The position numbers and the translations under genes are program-made. Positions 55,321 to 63,825 of a DNA stretch of 64,000 nt are shown here, in pieces. The number at the start of each line of letters is the position of its first letter. Within the stretch, counting starts at the first letter, position 1. The stretch spans positions 310,001 through 374,000 of the forward strand of contig NZ_BCAG01000006.1 of assembly GCF_001293685.1 (NCBI RefSeq), read 5' to 3'. The notes under the pieces are model-generated. The model had not been told where the DNA came from. It did not search any database and saw only the letters and a program-made list of their open reading frames with translations. The DNA comes from Desulfatitalea tepidiphila (GTDB lineage: Bacteria; Desulfobacterota; Desulfobacteria; Desulfobacterales; Desulfosarcinaceae).

Positions 55321-56685
55321 ATGAAAAGTCTTTGCCAATTTTCAATCCATCCTTTCATCGACCGATGCATCGCAACGGCGCTGGCCGTCATGGTGCTCAT
55401 GACGCTTCCTGGGATGGCCGCTGGAGCCGGACAAGATGCAAAAGAGCTGCCGGCCGCCGTGCGATGGGTGTTCAATGACGTGGGGCGCCTGATCGATCAG
55501 AAAAATTATGATGCCGCGGTCAAACGATTGACCGAATTCCAGGCCAAGGGCGGACCCGAACCGCAAACCGCCGCGGGCGACGATGTCCACCACCACCCCA
55601 TGGTCTATTTCGCGCTGGGCAACTGCCGTCTCTATCAGGAGCGCTACGCCCAGGCCGAAGCCGCATTAGCGCAGGCGGTCCGGCGTCAGCCGGATCTCAC
55701 CGCCGCCTGGCTCAACCTGGCCAAGGCCTGCTACGAGCAGGGCAAACATGCCGCCGCCGCGGACCATTTCCGCGAAGCCTACGACCGCTGCGCCGAAAAA
55801 CAGCCCGAGCACCTCTACTACAGTGCCGCCGCCGATCTTATGGCCCAAAACTACAAGGCGGCCATCGACACCTTCGAACGCCTTTTCGAACGTCATCCCG
55901 GAAAGATCCAGCTGTCCTGGAAATCCCACTGGGTGCACGCCCTGCTGGCCGACGGCCAGGCGAAGCGGGCCTTGCCCCACATCGAAGCGTTGATCGCCGG
56001 ACACACCGGTGAAGAACGCGTCCGCTGGCAGGAAGTTCTTCTCTATCAATATGTTCAGCTCAAGATGACCGCCAAGGCCCGGGGCTATGCCCGCGCTCTC
56101 ACCCGGCAGACCCCCGCCGAGCCGCGCTGGTGGAAGATGTCCGCCCAGCTCGATCTGAGCGATGGCGCCTATGCCGACGCCCTGGCGGCCATGACGATCT
56201 ATGGATACCTTACCCCACTTTCGGAAGAAGAACGGAAACTGTGGGCCGACCTGAGCCTCCAATTGGGCATTCCCGGCCAGGCGGCACCGATTTATGAAAA
56301 GATGCTGGCCGACGCCGACGACGCCAAAGGAATGAAAGAGATGCTGAAAAACCTGGTCACGGCCTACCGCCGCCTGGGGCAGCCCGAAGCCGCCCTGGCC
56401 CAATTGGACCGCGCGCCTGACCTGGGAAAGGACCCGGAACTGCTCATGCTCAGGGCCGACCTGCTCTATGAACAAAAACGGTATGACGAAGCATCAGCGG
56501 CCTACCTGCGTGCGGCCCGCGAAGACCACTCCCGGGCCGGGAACGCATGGCTTATGGCCGGTTATGCCGCGTGGCAGGCCAACGACATCGATACCAGCCG
56601 ACGAGCGTTTACAAAAGCCGCCGACTTTAAACCCCATCGTCAGAGAGCCTTGCTGGCCATGCGACAACTGCAGAAAATCAATTAG
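55321..56685 (+). CDS. TPR protein of the TonB2-type system
   Basis: A 454-residue exported TPR protein. The signal peptide (residues 1-35, ending near MAAGA) is followed by about ten TPR-like repeats up to the C-terminus. Vibrio TonB2 loci also end with a TPR protein that assists transport. It begins 4 bases after the tonB stop, completing the six-gene energising set. Its role is inferred from position. Confidence 0.85.
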   Translation: MKSLCQFSIHPFIDRCIATALAVMVLMTLPGMAAGAGQDAKELPAAVRWVFNDVGRLIDQKNYDAAVKRLTEFQAKGGPEPQTAAGDDVHHHPMVYFALGNCRLYQERYAQAEAALAQAVRRQPDLTAAWLNLAKACYEQGKHAAAADHFREAYDRCAEKQPEHLYYSAAADLMAQNYKAAIDTFERLFERHPGKIQLSWKSHWVHALLADGQAKRALPHIEALIAGHTGEERVRWQEVLLYQYVQLKMTAKARGYARALTRQTPAEPRWWKMSAQLDLSDGAYADALAAMTIYGYLTPLSEEERKLWADLSLQLGIPGQAAPIYEKMLADADDAKGMKEMLKNLVTAYRRLGQPEAALAQLDRAPDLGKDPELLMLRADLLYEQKRYDEASAAYLRAAREDHSRAGNAWLMAGYAAWQANDIDTSRRAFTKAADFKPHRQRALLAMRQLQKIN

Positions 56686-56692
56686 GCAACCA

Positions 56693-57130
56693 ATGAACCT
56701 CACGCTGCACAAACGCATCTGCGTCATCGACGGCCAGGGCGGCGGCATCGGCGCCACCCTGATCAAATATCTGAAAGGCGCCTATGGCGAAACCATCGAA
56801 CTCATCGCCCTGGGCACCAACGCCATCGCCACGGCCCAGATGCTCAAGGCCGGCGCCAACCGGGGCGCCTCCGGGGAGAATGCCATCTGCCACACCGTAC
56901 CCCTGGCAGACTGCATCGTCGGCCCCATCGCCATCACCTGGGCCAACGCCATGCTTGGCGAGGTGACCCCGCGCATGGCCGAAGCCGTCACATCCTGTCC
57001 GGCCCTCAAGATCCTGTTGCCGCTCTCCCAGGAGCGGACCCGGATCGTCGGCATCGTCAGCGAACCGCTGCCCCATTTCGTGCAGCGCCTGGTGGAAAAA
57101 GAGATCAAGGAGGTATGGAACCATGTGTGA
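56693..57130 (+). CDS. DUF3842 family protein
   Basis: A 145-residue cytosolic protein with a Gly-rich Rossmann-like start (RICVIDGQGGGIGATLIKYL), the hallmark of DUF3842. Conserved Cys/His positions appear in ICHTVPLADCIVGP. The family occurs next to CooT-type nickel proteins, as here, where the two overlap by 8 bases. Function is unknown; a nucleotide- or metal-handling role is possible. Confidence 0.85.
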   Translation: MNLTLHKRICVIDGQGGGIGATLIKYLKGAYGETIELIALGTNAIATAQMLKAGANRGASGENAICHTVPLADCIVGPIAITWANAMLGEVTPRMAEAVTSCPALKILLPLSQERTRIVGIVSEPLPHFVQRLVEKEIKEVWNHV

Positions 57131-57320
57131 AGCCAATGTCTATCTGGACCGCAATGGAGCGGAAGAGATGATCCTGGAATCCGTGGATGTGATCGAACCG
57201 CAGGAAAACAACACCTTTCGGATGGTGACGATTTTCGGCGAACAGAAGATCATCCGGGGACGCCTCAAGGGCATGAACCTCGTGGATCACAAGATCGTTT
57301 TCATCCCCGAGGGGGATTAG
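57123..57320 (+). CDS. CooT family nickel-binding protein
   Basis: A 65-residue protein starting MCEANVYLDRNG. Cys2 is the nickel ligand in characterised CooT, which dimerises and binds one Ni(II). The core SVDVIEPQENNTFRMVTIFGE is a small beta-barrel as in the family. It is the clearest pointer to nickel in this module. No carbon monoxide dehydrogenase genes are seen, so its client is open. Confidence 0.85.
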   Translation: MCEANVYLDRNGAEEMILESVDVIEPQENNTFRMVTIFGEQKIIRGRLKGMNLVDHKIVFIPEGD

Positions 57321-57393
57321 ATCTTGACGCCTCACGAATGACCCATTTGCCTGTTTCTCTAGTGGCAACTGAACGGACAGCAGAAAAAAAGGA

Positions 57394-57505
57394 CCGCCGC
57401 CTTCCGGCCAGGGATGCGGCGACGGCCCTTGGGGTGAAACTCCCGGTGACCGGGGGCTTCGACTTGCAAATTTAGCATCGACGAAACCCCGCCGTCAATC
57501 ACGGC
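57394..57505 (+). ncRNA. Candidate structured leader of the TonB receptor
   Basis: A three-way junction can be drawn. The main stem pairs GACGGC (57421-57426) with GCCGTC (57491-57496) and, after a CCTT bulge, GGGGT (57431-57435) with ACCCC (57486-57490). Arm 2 is CCCGG-TGA-CCGGG (57442-57454). Arm 3 is TCGA-CT-TGC with GCA-TCGA around AAATTTA (57459-57481). GCCGT (57491-57495) can pair instead with ACGGC (57501-57505), and GACGGC can pair with the upstream CCGCCGC, so mutually exclusive folds exist. This suggests switching, but no known consensus is matched. Confidence 0.5.
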
Positions 57506-57579
57506 AACACATGAACTCGGGGGCGCCCACCCATCGCATTGAATTGGCAACTGGAACTATGAAAAGGAGGGAACTGGTT

Positions 57580-59679
57580 ATGAAACGGATGGGGTTGGTT
57601 TTATTGGCAGTCGTCGCGGGCGTGCTCATGATTTGCGGCATCGGCGCAGCGGAAACGGAAACACCGGCGGACAATGTGGAGCGCCTCGAGGATTTGGAGG
57701 TCAAGGAAAAGGGCGGGGCGCCGGGGTTGACCACGAGCCCGGGTAAAACCGTCATCGAACTGGACAAGTACGCCACCATGGCACCTCCCGGCAGCATCGT
57801 GGATGTGCTCAAGACCCACGCCATCGTGGATTTCCGGGGGGATTCCGATTTCGACCCCGGGATCGACAGCATCTATGTGCGCGGATTTGACGCCACGCGC
57901 TTCGTCACGGCCATCGACGACCTGACGCTCCTCAAAACCGGAGGCCGCAAGTCCTCCAACATCGTAGATTACGCCACCCTGCCGGCCTTTCTGATTGACA
58001 AGGTCGAAGTGCTGCCCGGGCCCCACTCGGCCCGCTTTGACAGCAAGGCCATCGGCGGGGTTCTCAATTTCGTCACCCGCCAACCCGAGCGCCGGGAGAG
58101 CGCCAAACCCGATCTCAAATTCAGCACCAGCTACGGATCCTATGACAGTTGGAATAACAATGCTTCCATGAGCGGCGCCATCAGCGCGTTCGTCTATGAC
58201 TTCGGCTATCAGTACACCCATACCGATGGCTATCTGCGCAATAGCGAGACGGACAACCAAACGGTGTTCGGACGAGTCGGGGTCGTTTTGCCCGGGAATG
58301 GATTCTTCGCCTTGAGTTCGTCTTATGCCGATACCGACCGCGAGGCGCCGGTCAACAACCCCAGCAGCGACGGCTCGGATTACGATTCGGACTACCCGAG
58401 GACGGACAGCGGGGCCTTCGACCCCTACGCCAAACCGACCTGGGACAGCCGCTCTACCACCTACCGCCTCAACTACGAGCAGTCGTTGCCCATCATCGGC
58501 CGTTTGCAGATCGGGGCCTACAAATCCCACGATTTCCGCGATCGCTCGTACTATGCCAGTACAACGGACACGACACGCAGCGAAATGGAAACCGATTGGT
58601 ATGCGCAAGGCGGCAAAATCCAAGACGATATCCGCTGGTCCGCCAACCATCACACCACGGTGGGGTTTGACATCGCACGACTCTATGACGACGGCATCAA
58701 CGAACACAAGGAAGAACGTATCAAAAAGCGGGGCACCTTCATCGAGCACAAGTGGGGCATCCTGCCTTCCGTGGATATCAGGGCCGGGCTTCGCTATGAG
58801 GATGTGCGCATCTGGGTGACCAACTTCGGCGCCATTCCCAATCGGGAGGATGTCATCAATCGCCGTTGGAACGAGCTGATCCCCAAATCCTTCACCACCT
58901 GGCGCATGGACGGCGTGGCCCCCTGGCTGCGGGACACTGCTCTCTCCCTGGGTGTCAGCAAAATCTGGCGCGCTCCCGATTATCACGGCGACTACAATCC
59001 CCAGGGGCGACCGGCCGGTGCCTGGCTGGAGGACGAACACGGTATCGGTTACGACCTGGTGCTCGACCGCAGGCTCTGGCGGGATATCTCTCTGCAAATC
59101 AACTACGCCTTTTACGACATCAAGGACTACATCGCCAGCAACAGCGCCTATGCCAACTACTCGGGCGCCGGGGCCGGCAACCTGAGATACAGCGACTATA
59201 AAATCAACCTCGAGCGCGTCCACCGGCATGGCGTGGATGTCACTCTCGGCGGCCATATCATAGACGATCTATCCTTCAGCCTGACCTACGCCTGGCAGCA
59301 ATTTTATAACCGGGGGGATGAACCGGCCGGTGAAACCACACTGCATCAACGCGCCGAGAACCGGATTACGGCCAGCCTGCGCTATGCCTTGTTCGAGCGC
59401 ACCACCTTGATGCTGGACTACTACTACCAGGACAAGGAGATCACCGAGGTCTCCGAAGAAATTGCTCCCGATGTGTGGTTTTTCACCGAAGTGGAGAATC
59501 CATCATACAGCGTTTTCGACTTCGGGGTTCAGCAGCAGTTGTTTAAACAGATCGGATTCTTCGAAAACGGCACGGCCAAAGTATGGGTCAAGAACATCTT
59601 CGACGAAGATTACTACAATTCCTCCGGGCATCCGGGTACTGACCGCACCTTTGGTGTCAGCTTTCAATTTGGGATTTAA
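57580..59679 (+). CDS. TonB-dependent outer-membrane receptor
   Basis: A 699-residue outer-membrane channel. The start at 57580 has AAGGAGG 9 bases upstream and is followed by a signal peptide (LVLLAVVAGVLMICGIGAAE). A plug domain reads DSIYVRGFDATRF to GPHSARFDSKAIGGVLNFVTRQP. A 22-strand-type barrel follows, ending FGVSFQFGI. A short acidic segment after the signal (VERLEDLEVKE) may be the TonB box. It should import a scarce, large ligand, here presumed to be a metal chelate or tetrapyrrole. Confidence 0.92.
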   Translation: MKRMGLVLLAVVAGVLMICGIGAAETETPADNVERLEDLEVKEKGGAPGLTTSPGKTVIELDKYATMAPPGSIVDVLKTHAIVDFRGDSDFDPGIDSIYVRGFDATRFVTAIDDLTLLKTGGRKSSNIVDYATLPAFLIDKVEVLPGPHSARFDSKAIGGVLNFVTRQPERRESAKPDLKFSTSYGSYDSWNNNASMSGAISAFVYDFGYQYTHTDGYLRNSETDNQTVFGRVGVVLPGNGFFALSSSYADTDREAPVNNPSSDGSDYDSDYPRTDSGAFDPYAKPTWDSRSTTYRLNYEQSLPIIGRLQIGAYKSHDFRDRSYYASTTDTTRSEMETDWYAQGGKIQDDIRWSANHHTTVGFDIARLYDDGINEHKEERIKKRGTFIEHKWGILPSVDIRAGLRYEDVRIWVTNFGAIPNREDVINRRWNELIPKSFTTWRMDGVAPWLRDTALSLGVSKIWRAPDYHGDYNPQGRPAGAWLEDEHGIGYDLVLDRRLWRDISLQINYAFYDIKDYIASNSAYANYSGAGAGNLRYSDYKINLERVHRHGVDVTLGGHIIDDLSFSLTYAWQQFYNRGDEPAGETTLHQRAENRITASLRYALFERTTLMLDYYYQDKEITEVSEEIAPDVWFFTEVENPSYSVFDFGVQQQLFKQIGFFENGTAKVWVKNIFDEDYYNSSGHPGTDRTFGVSFQFGI

Positions 59680-59760
59680 CATCATCACAATAGCCGCCTG
59701 AAAAGCTCCGATAAAGGGCGACAAAGAGGCATATTTTCCAACCAACAGGAGACAAATTCT

Positions 59761-61434
59761 ATGCACTGCAACAAGTTATGGAAAATCAGGAGTTTTTTAA
59801 TCCTCTTGGCCTTAATATGGGCCGGTATCGCCTGCTGCGCCGGTCCGGCGGCGTCACCCGCCACATCAGGTCATGATGCTTCCGGCAGCTACACCCTCGT
59901 CAGTATCGGCCCCGGCGACGCCGACCTGCTCACCGTGCGCGCCGTGGAGGCCATCCGGCGGGCCGACCTGATCTTCTGCAATCCCAAGACCCGGGAAAAG
60001 CTGGCATCCGTGATCGATTTTACCGGAAAACAGGTGGAAGACGGCTACGGCGTGCTGTTCCGCTTCTATGGCCGGGACTGCCGCCAGGTGCCTGAAGCGG
60101 AGCGCACCTGGCACGGCCGGACCTGCGAAGAATTTCACCGCAAACAGGCGGAATTTATCGTCATGGTGCAGGCCGCCGTCCAATCCGGCCGGCACGTGGT
60201 GTTGCTCAGCAGCGGCGACCCGACCATTTACGGTCCGGACCTGTGGAGCATCAAGGCGCTCAAGGATCTGAACCCCACCGTGATACCCGGCATCAGCTCG
60301 CTCAACGCGGCCAATGCCGTGCTCAAGGCCGGCCTGGGCGAAGTCATCATCACGGCCCCCTTTGACCGCGAAGGCCGCGCGGACACCATCGAACGGCTGG
60401 CCGTCCACGAACGGGCCACCATGGTCATCTTCATGCCCCGGGATATGCCCAAACTGCTCCAACGTCTCGCCGCGGCCTACCCGGCCGACACCCCCGTCGC
60501 CGTGGTCAGCCGGGCCGGTCATGTGGGTCAGGAAAACGCCGTCATGGGCACGGTGGCCGATATCGGCGACCGGTTGAAGGATCAGGACGTGCAACTCTCC
60601 CTGGTCTACGTGGGCAAGGCCCTGGCCCAGGCCCAATTCAATGCCGACGAAACGCCCATGCCGTCCGGAACGGGCAGATTCTACCTGGTGGGCATGGGCC
60701 CGGGGGACGCCGACCTGGCCAGCCTGCGGGCCGTGCGGGTGATCGAAAAGGCGGACCTGATCTTTGCCAGCGACAAGTACCAGAAGCGTTACGCCTCCCT
60801 GCTCAAAGGCAAGAAGGTGCTGGACGGCTATGGCCGGCTGTTTCCCTTCTACGGCAAGGATTGTGCGACGCTCACCCCGGCCGAACGGGCCAATGAGCGC
60901 ATGAGCTGCGAGGCCTACCACCAAAAGCAGGCGGAGTTCGAACGGCTGGTGCGCGACGCCGTGGCCAAGGGCCAGACCGTGGCCATGCTGGATACCGGAG
61001 ACCCCCTGATTTACGGCCCCTGCTCCTGGTCCCTGACCGCCTTGCGCGACCTGCCCACCGAGGTGGTGCCCGGCCTGAGCTGCTTCAACGCCGCCAACGC
61101 GGCCCTGCAGGCCGGGGTGACCCAGGGCAAAAGCAGCCATTCGGTGCTGCTGGCCTCGGGCTGGTCCGTGGATGAAATGGCGGTGCATCAAAGCACCATG
61201 GTGCTCTTCACCATGCGCAAGGAGTTCAAGCATTTCGTCGACGCCTTGTCCAGGCACTATCCAGCGGAAACGCCGGTGGCCATCGTCTCCAAGGCCGGTT
61301 ACGCCCGGGAGGAGCAGGTGACCCGCGGCACCCTGGGCACCATCCTGGCTCAACTGGGCGGGGATAAAATGCCGTTCGAATACCTGCTTTACGTCGGCGA
61401 CTTTCTGGCGGACGGCGGGCGGGTGGCGAATTAG
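59761..61434 (+). CDS. Exported tandem tetrapyrrole-methylase-like protein
   Basis: A 557-residue protein with an N-terminal signal (IRSFLILLALIWAGIACCAG) followed by two homologous TP-methylase domains. Repeat 1 has SIGPGDADL (about 49) and SSGDPTIYGP (about 152). Repeat 2 has GMGPGDADL (about 312) and DTGDPLIYGP (about 411). Each also has GISSLNAANA or GLSCFNAANA. These are the SAM- and substrate-binding motifs of CobM/CbiF-type precorrin methyltransferases. The signal implies an extracytoplasmic location, where SAM is not known to be available, so a binding role is as likely as catalysis. CAGGAG precedes the ATG. Confidence 0.85.
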   Translation: MHCNKLWKIRSFLILLALIWAGIACCAGPAASPATSGHDASGSYTLVSIGPGDADLLTVRAVEAIRRADLIFCNPKTREKLASVIDFTGKQVEDGYGVLFRFYGRDCRQVPEAERTWHGRTCEEFHRKQAEFIVMVQAAVQSGRHVVLLSSGDPTIYGPDLWSIKALKDLNPTVIPGISSLNAANAVLKAGLGEVIITAPFDREGRADTIERLAVHERATMVIFMPRDMPKLLQRLAAAYPADTPVAVVSRAGHVGQENAVMGTVADIGDRLKDQDVQLSLVYVGKALAQAQFNADETPMPSGTGRFYLVGMGPGDADLASLRAVRVIEKADLIFASDKYQKRYASLLKGKKVLDGYGRLFPFYGKDCATLTPAERANERMSCEAYHQKQAEFERLVRDAVAKGQTVAMLDTGDPLIYGPCSWSLTALRDLPTEVVPGLSCFNAANAALQAGVTQGKSSHSVLLASGWSVDEMAVHQSTMVLFTMRKEFKHFVDALSRHYPAETPVAIVSKAGYAREEQVTRGTLGTILAQLGGDKMPFEYLLYVGDFLADGGRVAN

Positions 61435-61464
61435 AAAAATGGAGTATGAAAGCAGGAAAGTCCG

Positions 61465-61539
61465 AAAGTAGGAAAGTTAAAGGTATGCTGTCGATTGGAT
61501 GATTGTCGGATCTCGTAGGGGCGGGTTTTATGCCCGCCC
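61465..61539. repeat. REP-like palindrome, copy 2, in a repeat-rich spacer
   Basis: GGGCGGG (61519-61525) and CCCGCCC (61533-61539) with a 7-base spacer match the arms of the copy at 54018-54038. The spacer before it carries GAAAGTAGGAAAG at about 61468-61480, a 13-base match to the DNA at 16479-16490 after trpB. No gene is seen. Confidence 0.6.
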
Positions 61540-61608
61540 TCGCGGCCGCTAAAGTTTTTGATGTTGTTTTTGATTGTTGCACCCATATAGGAAATTGAAA
61601 GGGGAAAT

Positions 61609-62427
61609 ATGAAAAGATTACTCTCTGGATTCTTGGCGACGACACTTCTACTGCTGCTTTGCGCCGCTGCCCAGGCGCACATGCTCTGGCTCAACCCCAT
61701 GGATTACTATCCGGCGGTGGGATCCACGGTGGACATCGGCATCGGGTGGGGCCACACGTATCCGGCCGAACGCACCGACCAGGAAGTCAAGGCGGACCGG
61801 GTGGAAACCATCGCGGCCATCGATCCCGACGGCCGCAAGGTGCCGCTGGTCCAGGCGGCGGTTGACCGCTATCAATTGAAGATCGAGAAAGCGGGCGCCT
61901 ATGTGGTGACGGCGCGGATCAAGCCCGGCTTTTTCACCATGACGCCCGAAGGTCGTAAATGGGGGGACAAGAAAGCGATCGCCAATGCGGTCAAGTGCAC
62001 CAACTTTCACATCGAGGCCAAGGCGGTCCTGATCGCCGGCGGTGACGCCAGAAACCTCGACGCCGGTTCGGATCAGGCCCTGACGCTGGTTCCCGTGACC
62101 GATCCCAGTGCCGTCAAGGCCGGCGGGACATTTGCAGCGACGGTTCTATATAACAACCAACCCCTGGCCGATGCCCCGGTGAAAGCGGCCTATGCCGGGT
62201 TTGAACCCAAGAAGGACGAGGGCCAAAAGACCTCGAACAAGGGGCACAGCCACTCGGGCGGGCACTACCCTGTGGAAACCCGGACCGATGGCCAGGGCCG
62301 GGTGGAGATCAGCGTGGACCGGCCCGGCTACTGGCTGTTGATCCTCTCCCACAAGCCCGACTACCCAGAAAAAGAAGTTTGCGACGAGTATATGTACAAC
62401 GTGACCTATACCCTGGAAGTGCGGTAG
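61609..62427 (+). CDS. DUF4198 periplasmic metal-related protein
   Basis: A 272-residue exported protein. AAAGGGG precedes the ATG. The signal peptide is cut most simply at AQA-HMLWL, which puts a His at the mature N-terminus, as in copper- or nickel-binding CopC/NikM-like proteins. The rest is beta-rich, in DUF4198 style, and a His-rich loop (NKGHSHSGGHYP, about 204-215) may bind metal. DUF4198 genes commonly accompany Ni/Co uptake systems. It is 8 bases before the APC permease. Confidence 0.85.
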   Translation: MKRLLSGFLATTLLLLLCAAAQAHMLWLNPMDYYPAVGSTVDIGIGWGHTYPAERTDQEVKADRVETIAAIDPDGRKVPLVQAAVDRYQLKIEKAGAYVVTARIKPGFFTMTPEGRKWGDKKAIANAVKCTNFHIEAKAVLIAGGDARNLDAGSDQALTLVPVTDPSAVKAGGTFAATVLYNNQPLADAPVKAAYAGFEPKKDEGQKTSNKGHSHSGGHYPVETRTDGQGRVEISVDRPGYWLLILSHKPDYPEKEVCDEYMYNVTYTLEVR

Positions 62428-62435
62428 CGGCGGCG

Positions 62436-63824
62436 ATGAAAAAACCACTCAACGGCGATGGCCTGCGCCGCGAAATCGGGCTGTTTTCGGCCACGATCCT
62501 GGTGATCGCCAACATGGTGGGCACCGGCATCTTCACCACCTCCGGATTTATCCTGGCGGAAGTGGGGTCTGCCGGTGCCCTGCTGTTGTGCTGGCTGTTC
62601 GGGGGTATCTTCGCCCTATGCGGCGCGCTGTGCTACGGCGAACTGGGTGCCCGCTTTCCCAGGGCCGGGGGCGAGTATGTCTTCCTGACGGAGAGTTTCG
62701 GCCGGCCGGTGGGATTTCTGTCCGGCTGGATCTCCCTGTTCGTCGGCTTTTCAGCGCCCATCGCGGCCGCGGCCATTGCCTTTGCCACTTACAGCTTCCA
62801 GGCGTTGTCCATCCCCGTGGGCGATCCGGTGGTCATTGCCATCGGAGAGTGGCGGATCGTTACGCTCTCCTGGTTGAACGCGATTGCCATCGTGGTGGTG
62901 ATCCTCTTCTCCCTGGTTCATTACCACAGCCTTCACGTGGGCAGTAATATCCAGAACGGCCTGACCATTTTCAAAATCGCCCTGATCGTTGTTTTCATCT
63001 TGGCCGGCGTGCTGTTCGGCAAGGGGTCGGCGACCAACTTCATGGCCGCTTCCACGACATCGCTGTCGGCCGAAAAGTTTGCCGTGGCACTGATCTTCGT
63101 CTCGTTCGCCTACAGCGGATGGAACGCGGCCGCCTACCTGGGGGCCGAGATCGTCCGGCCCCAGCGCAACATCCCCCTGGCCCTGGCTTTAGGGACCGCC
63201 ACGGTCATCGTTGTCTACCTGCTGCTCAATGGCGTTTATCTCTATGCCCTGCCGCCCGGCCAGATGCAGGGCGTGCTCGAGGTCGGCGCCCGTTCGGCGA
63301 CGGCCCTGTTCGGCGCCAACATCAGCCAGCTGTTCAGCGGCGCCGTGGCCCTGGGCATTCTCTCCGTGCTCAGCGCCATGATCATGACCGGCCCGCGGAT
63401 TTACTATGCCATGTCACGGGACGGACTCTTTTTCAGCATATTCGGACGGCTCAACATGGCGCGCAGGACCCCGGCCGCGGCGATCTTCCTGCAAACGGCG
63501 CTGGCCGTCGTCATGGTGCTCACGGCCTCCTTCGAAACCTTGCTGATCTATATCGGCTTTACCCTGGCGCTGTGTGCCATGTTGACGGTCATGGGATTGA
63601 TGCGCATCCGCCGGCGCAATGAGGCGGCGGCACTCGCCTACAGGACTTTCGGATATCCCGTGACACCCTTGATCTTCATCCTGGGAAACGCCTGGATCAT
63701 CTTCTTCTCCCTGAAGAGCCGGCCGGTGGCCGGCCTGGCCGGCCTGGCCACCATCGCGGCCGGGCTGGCCGTCTATCATTTTTTCCAGCGCTCAAACCCG
63801 GCGAAACCGGAAAGGAATACCTGA
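62436..63824 (+). CDS. APC-superfamily amino acid permease
   Basis: A 462-residue inner-membrane transporter with about 12 segments. The N-terminus has the APC unwound-helix motif MVGTGIFTTSGFIL (about 26-39), followed by GGIFALCGALCYGELGARFP. Most members move amino acids; its place in a metal module raises the idea of importing a metal-chelating amino acid such as histidine, which is speculative. It is 1 base away from the next gene. Confidence 0.88.
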   Translation: MKKPLNGDGLRREIGLFSATILVIANMVGTGIFTTSGFILAEVGSAGALLLCWLFGGIFALCGALCYGELGARFPRAGGEYVFLTESFGRPVGFLSGWISLFVGFSAPIAAAAIAFATYSFQALSIPVGDPVVIAIGEWRIVTLSWLNAIAIVVVILFSLVHYHSLHVGSNIQNGLTIFKIALIVVFILAGVLFGKGSATNFMAASTTSLSAEKFAVALIFVSFAYSGWNAAAYLGAEIVRPQRNIPLALALGTATVIVVYLLLNGVYLYALPPGQMQGVLEVGARSATALFGANISQLFSGAVALGILSVLSAMIMTGPRIYYAMSRDGLFFSIFGRLNMARRTPAAAIFLQTALAVVMVLTASFETLLIYIGFTLALCAMLTVMGLMRIRRRNEAAALAYRTFGYPVTPLIFILGNAWIIFFSLKSRPVAGLAGLATIAAGLAVYHFFQRSNPAKPERNT

Positions 63825-63825
63825 T

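Noticed and set aside
57431-57475. Cobalamin riboswitch
   Set aside because: GGTGAAACTCC resembles one loop, but the B12 box (GCCACTG), the ACTGT segment and the GAGACC 3' box are absent.
57601-59256. 551-residue frame antisense to the TonB receptor
   Set aside because: It is a shadow of the receptor gene with no start signal.
59866-61353. 495-residue frame antisense to the TP-methylase
   Set aside because: It is a His/Gly-rich shadow of the TP-methylase gene with no ribosome site.
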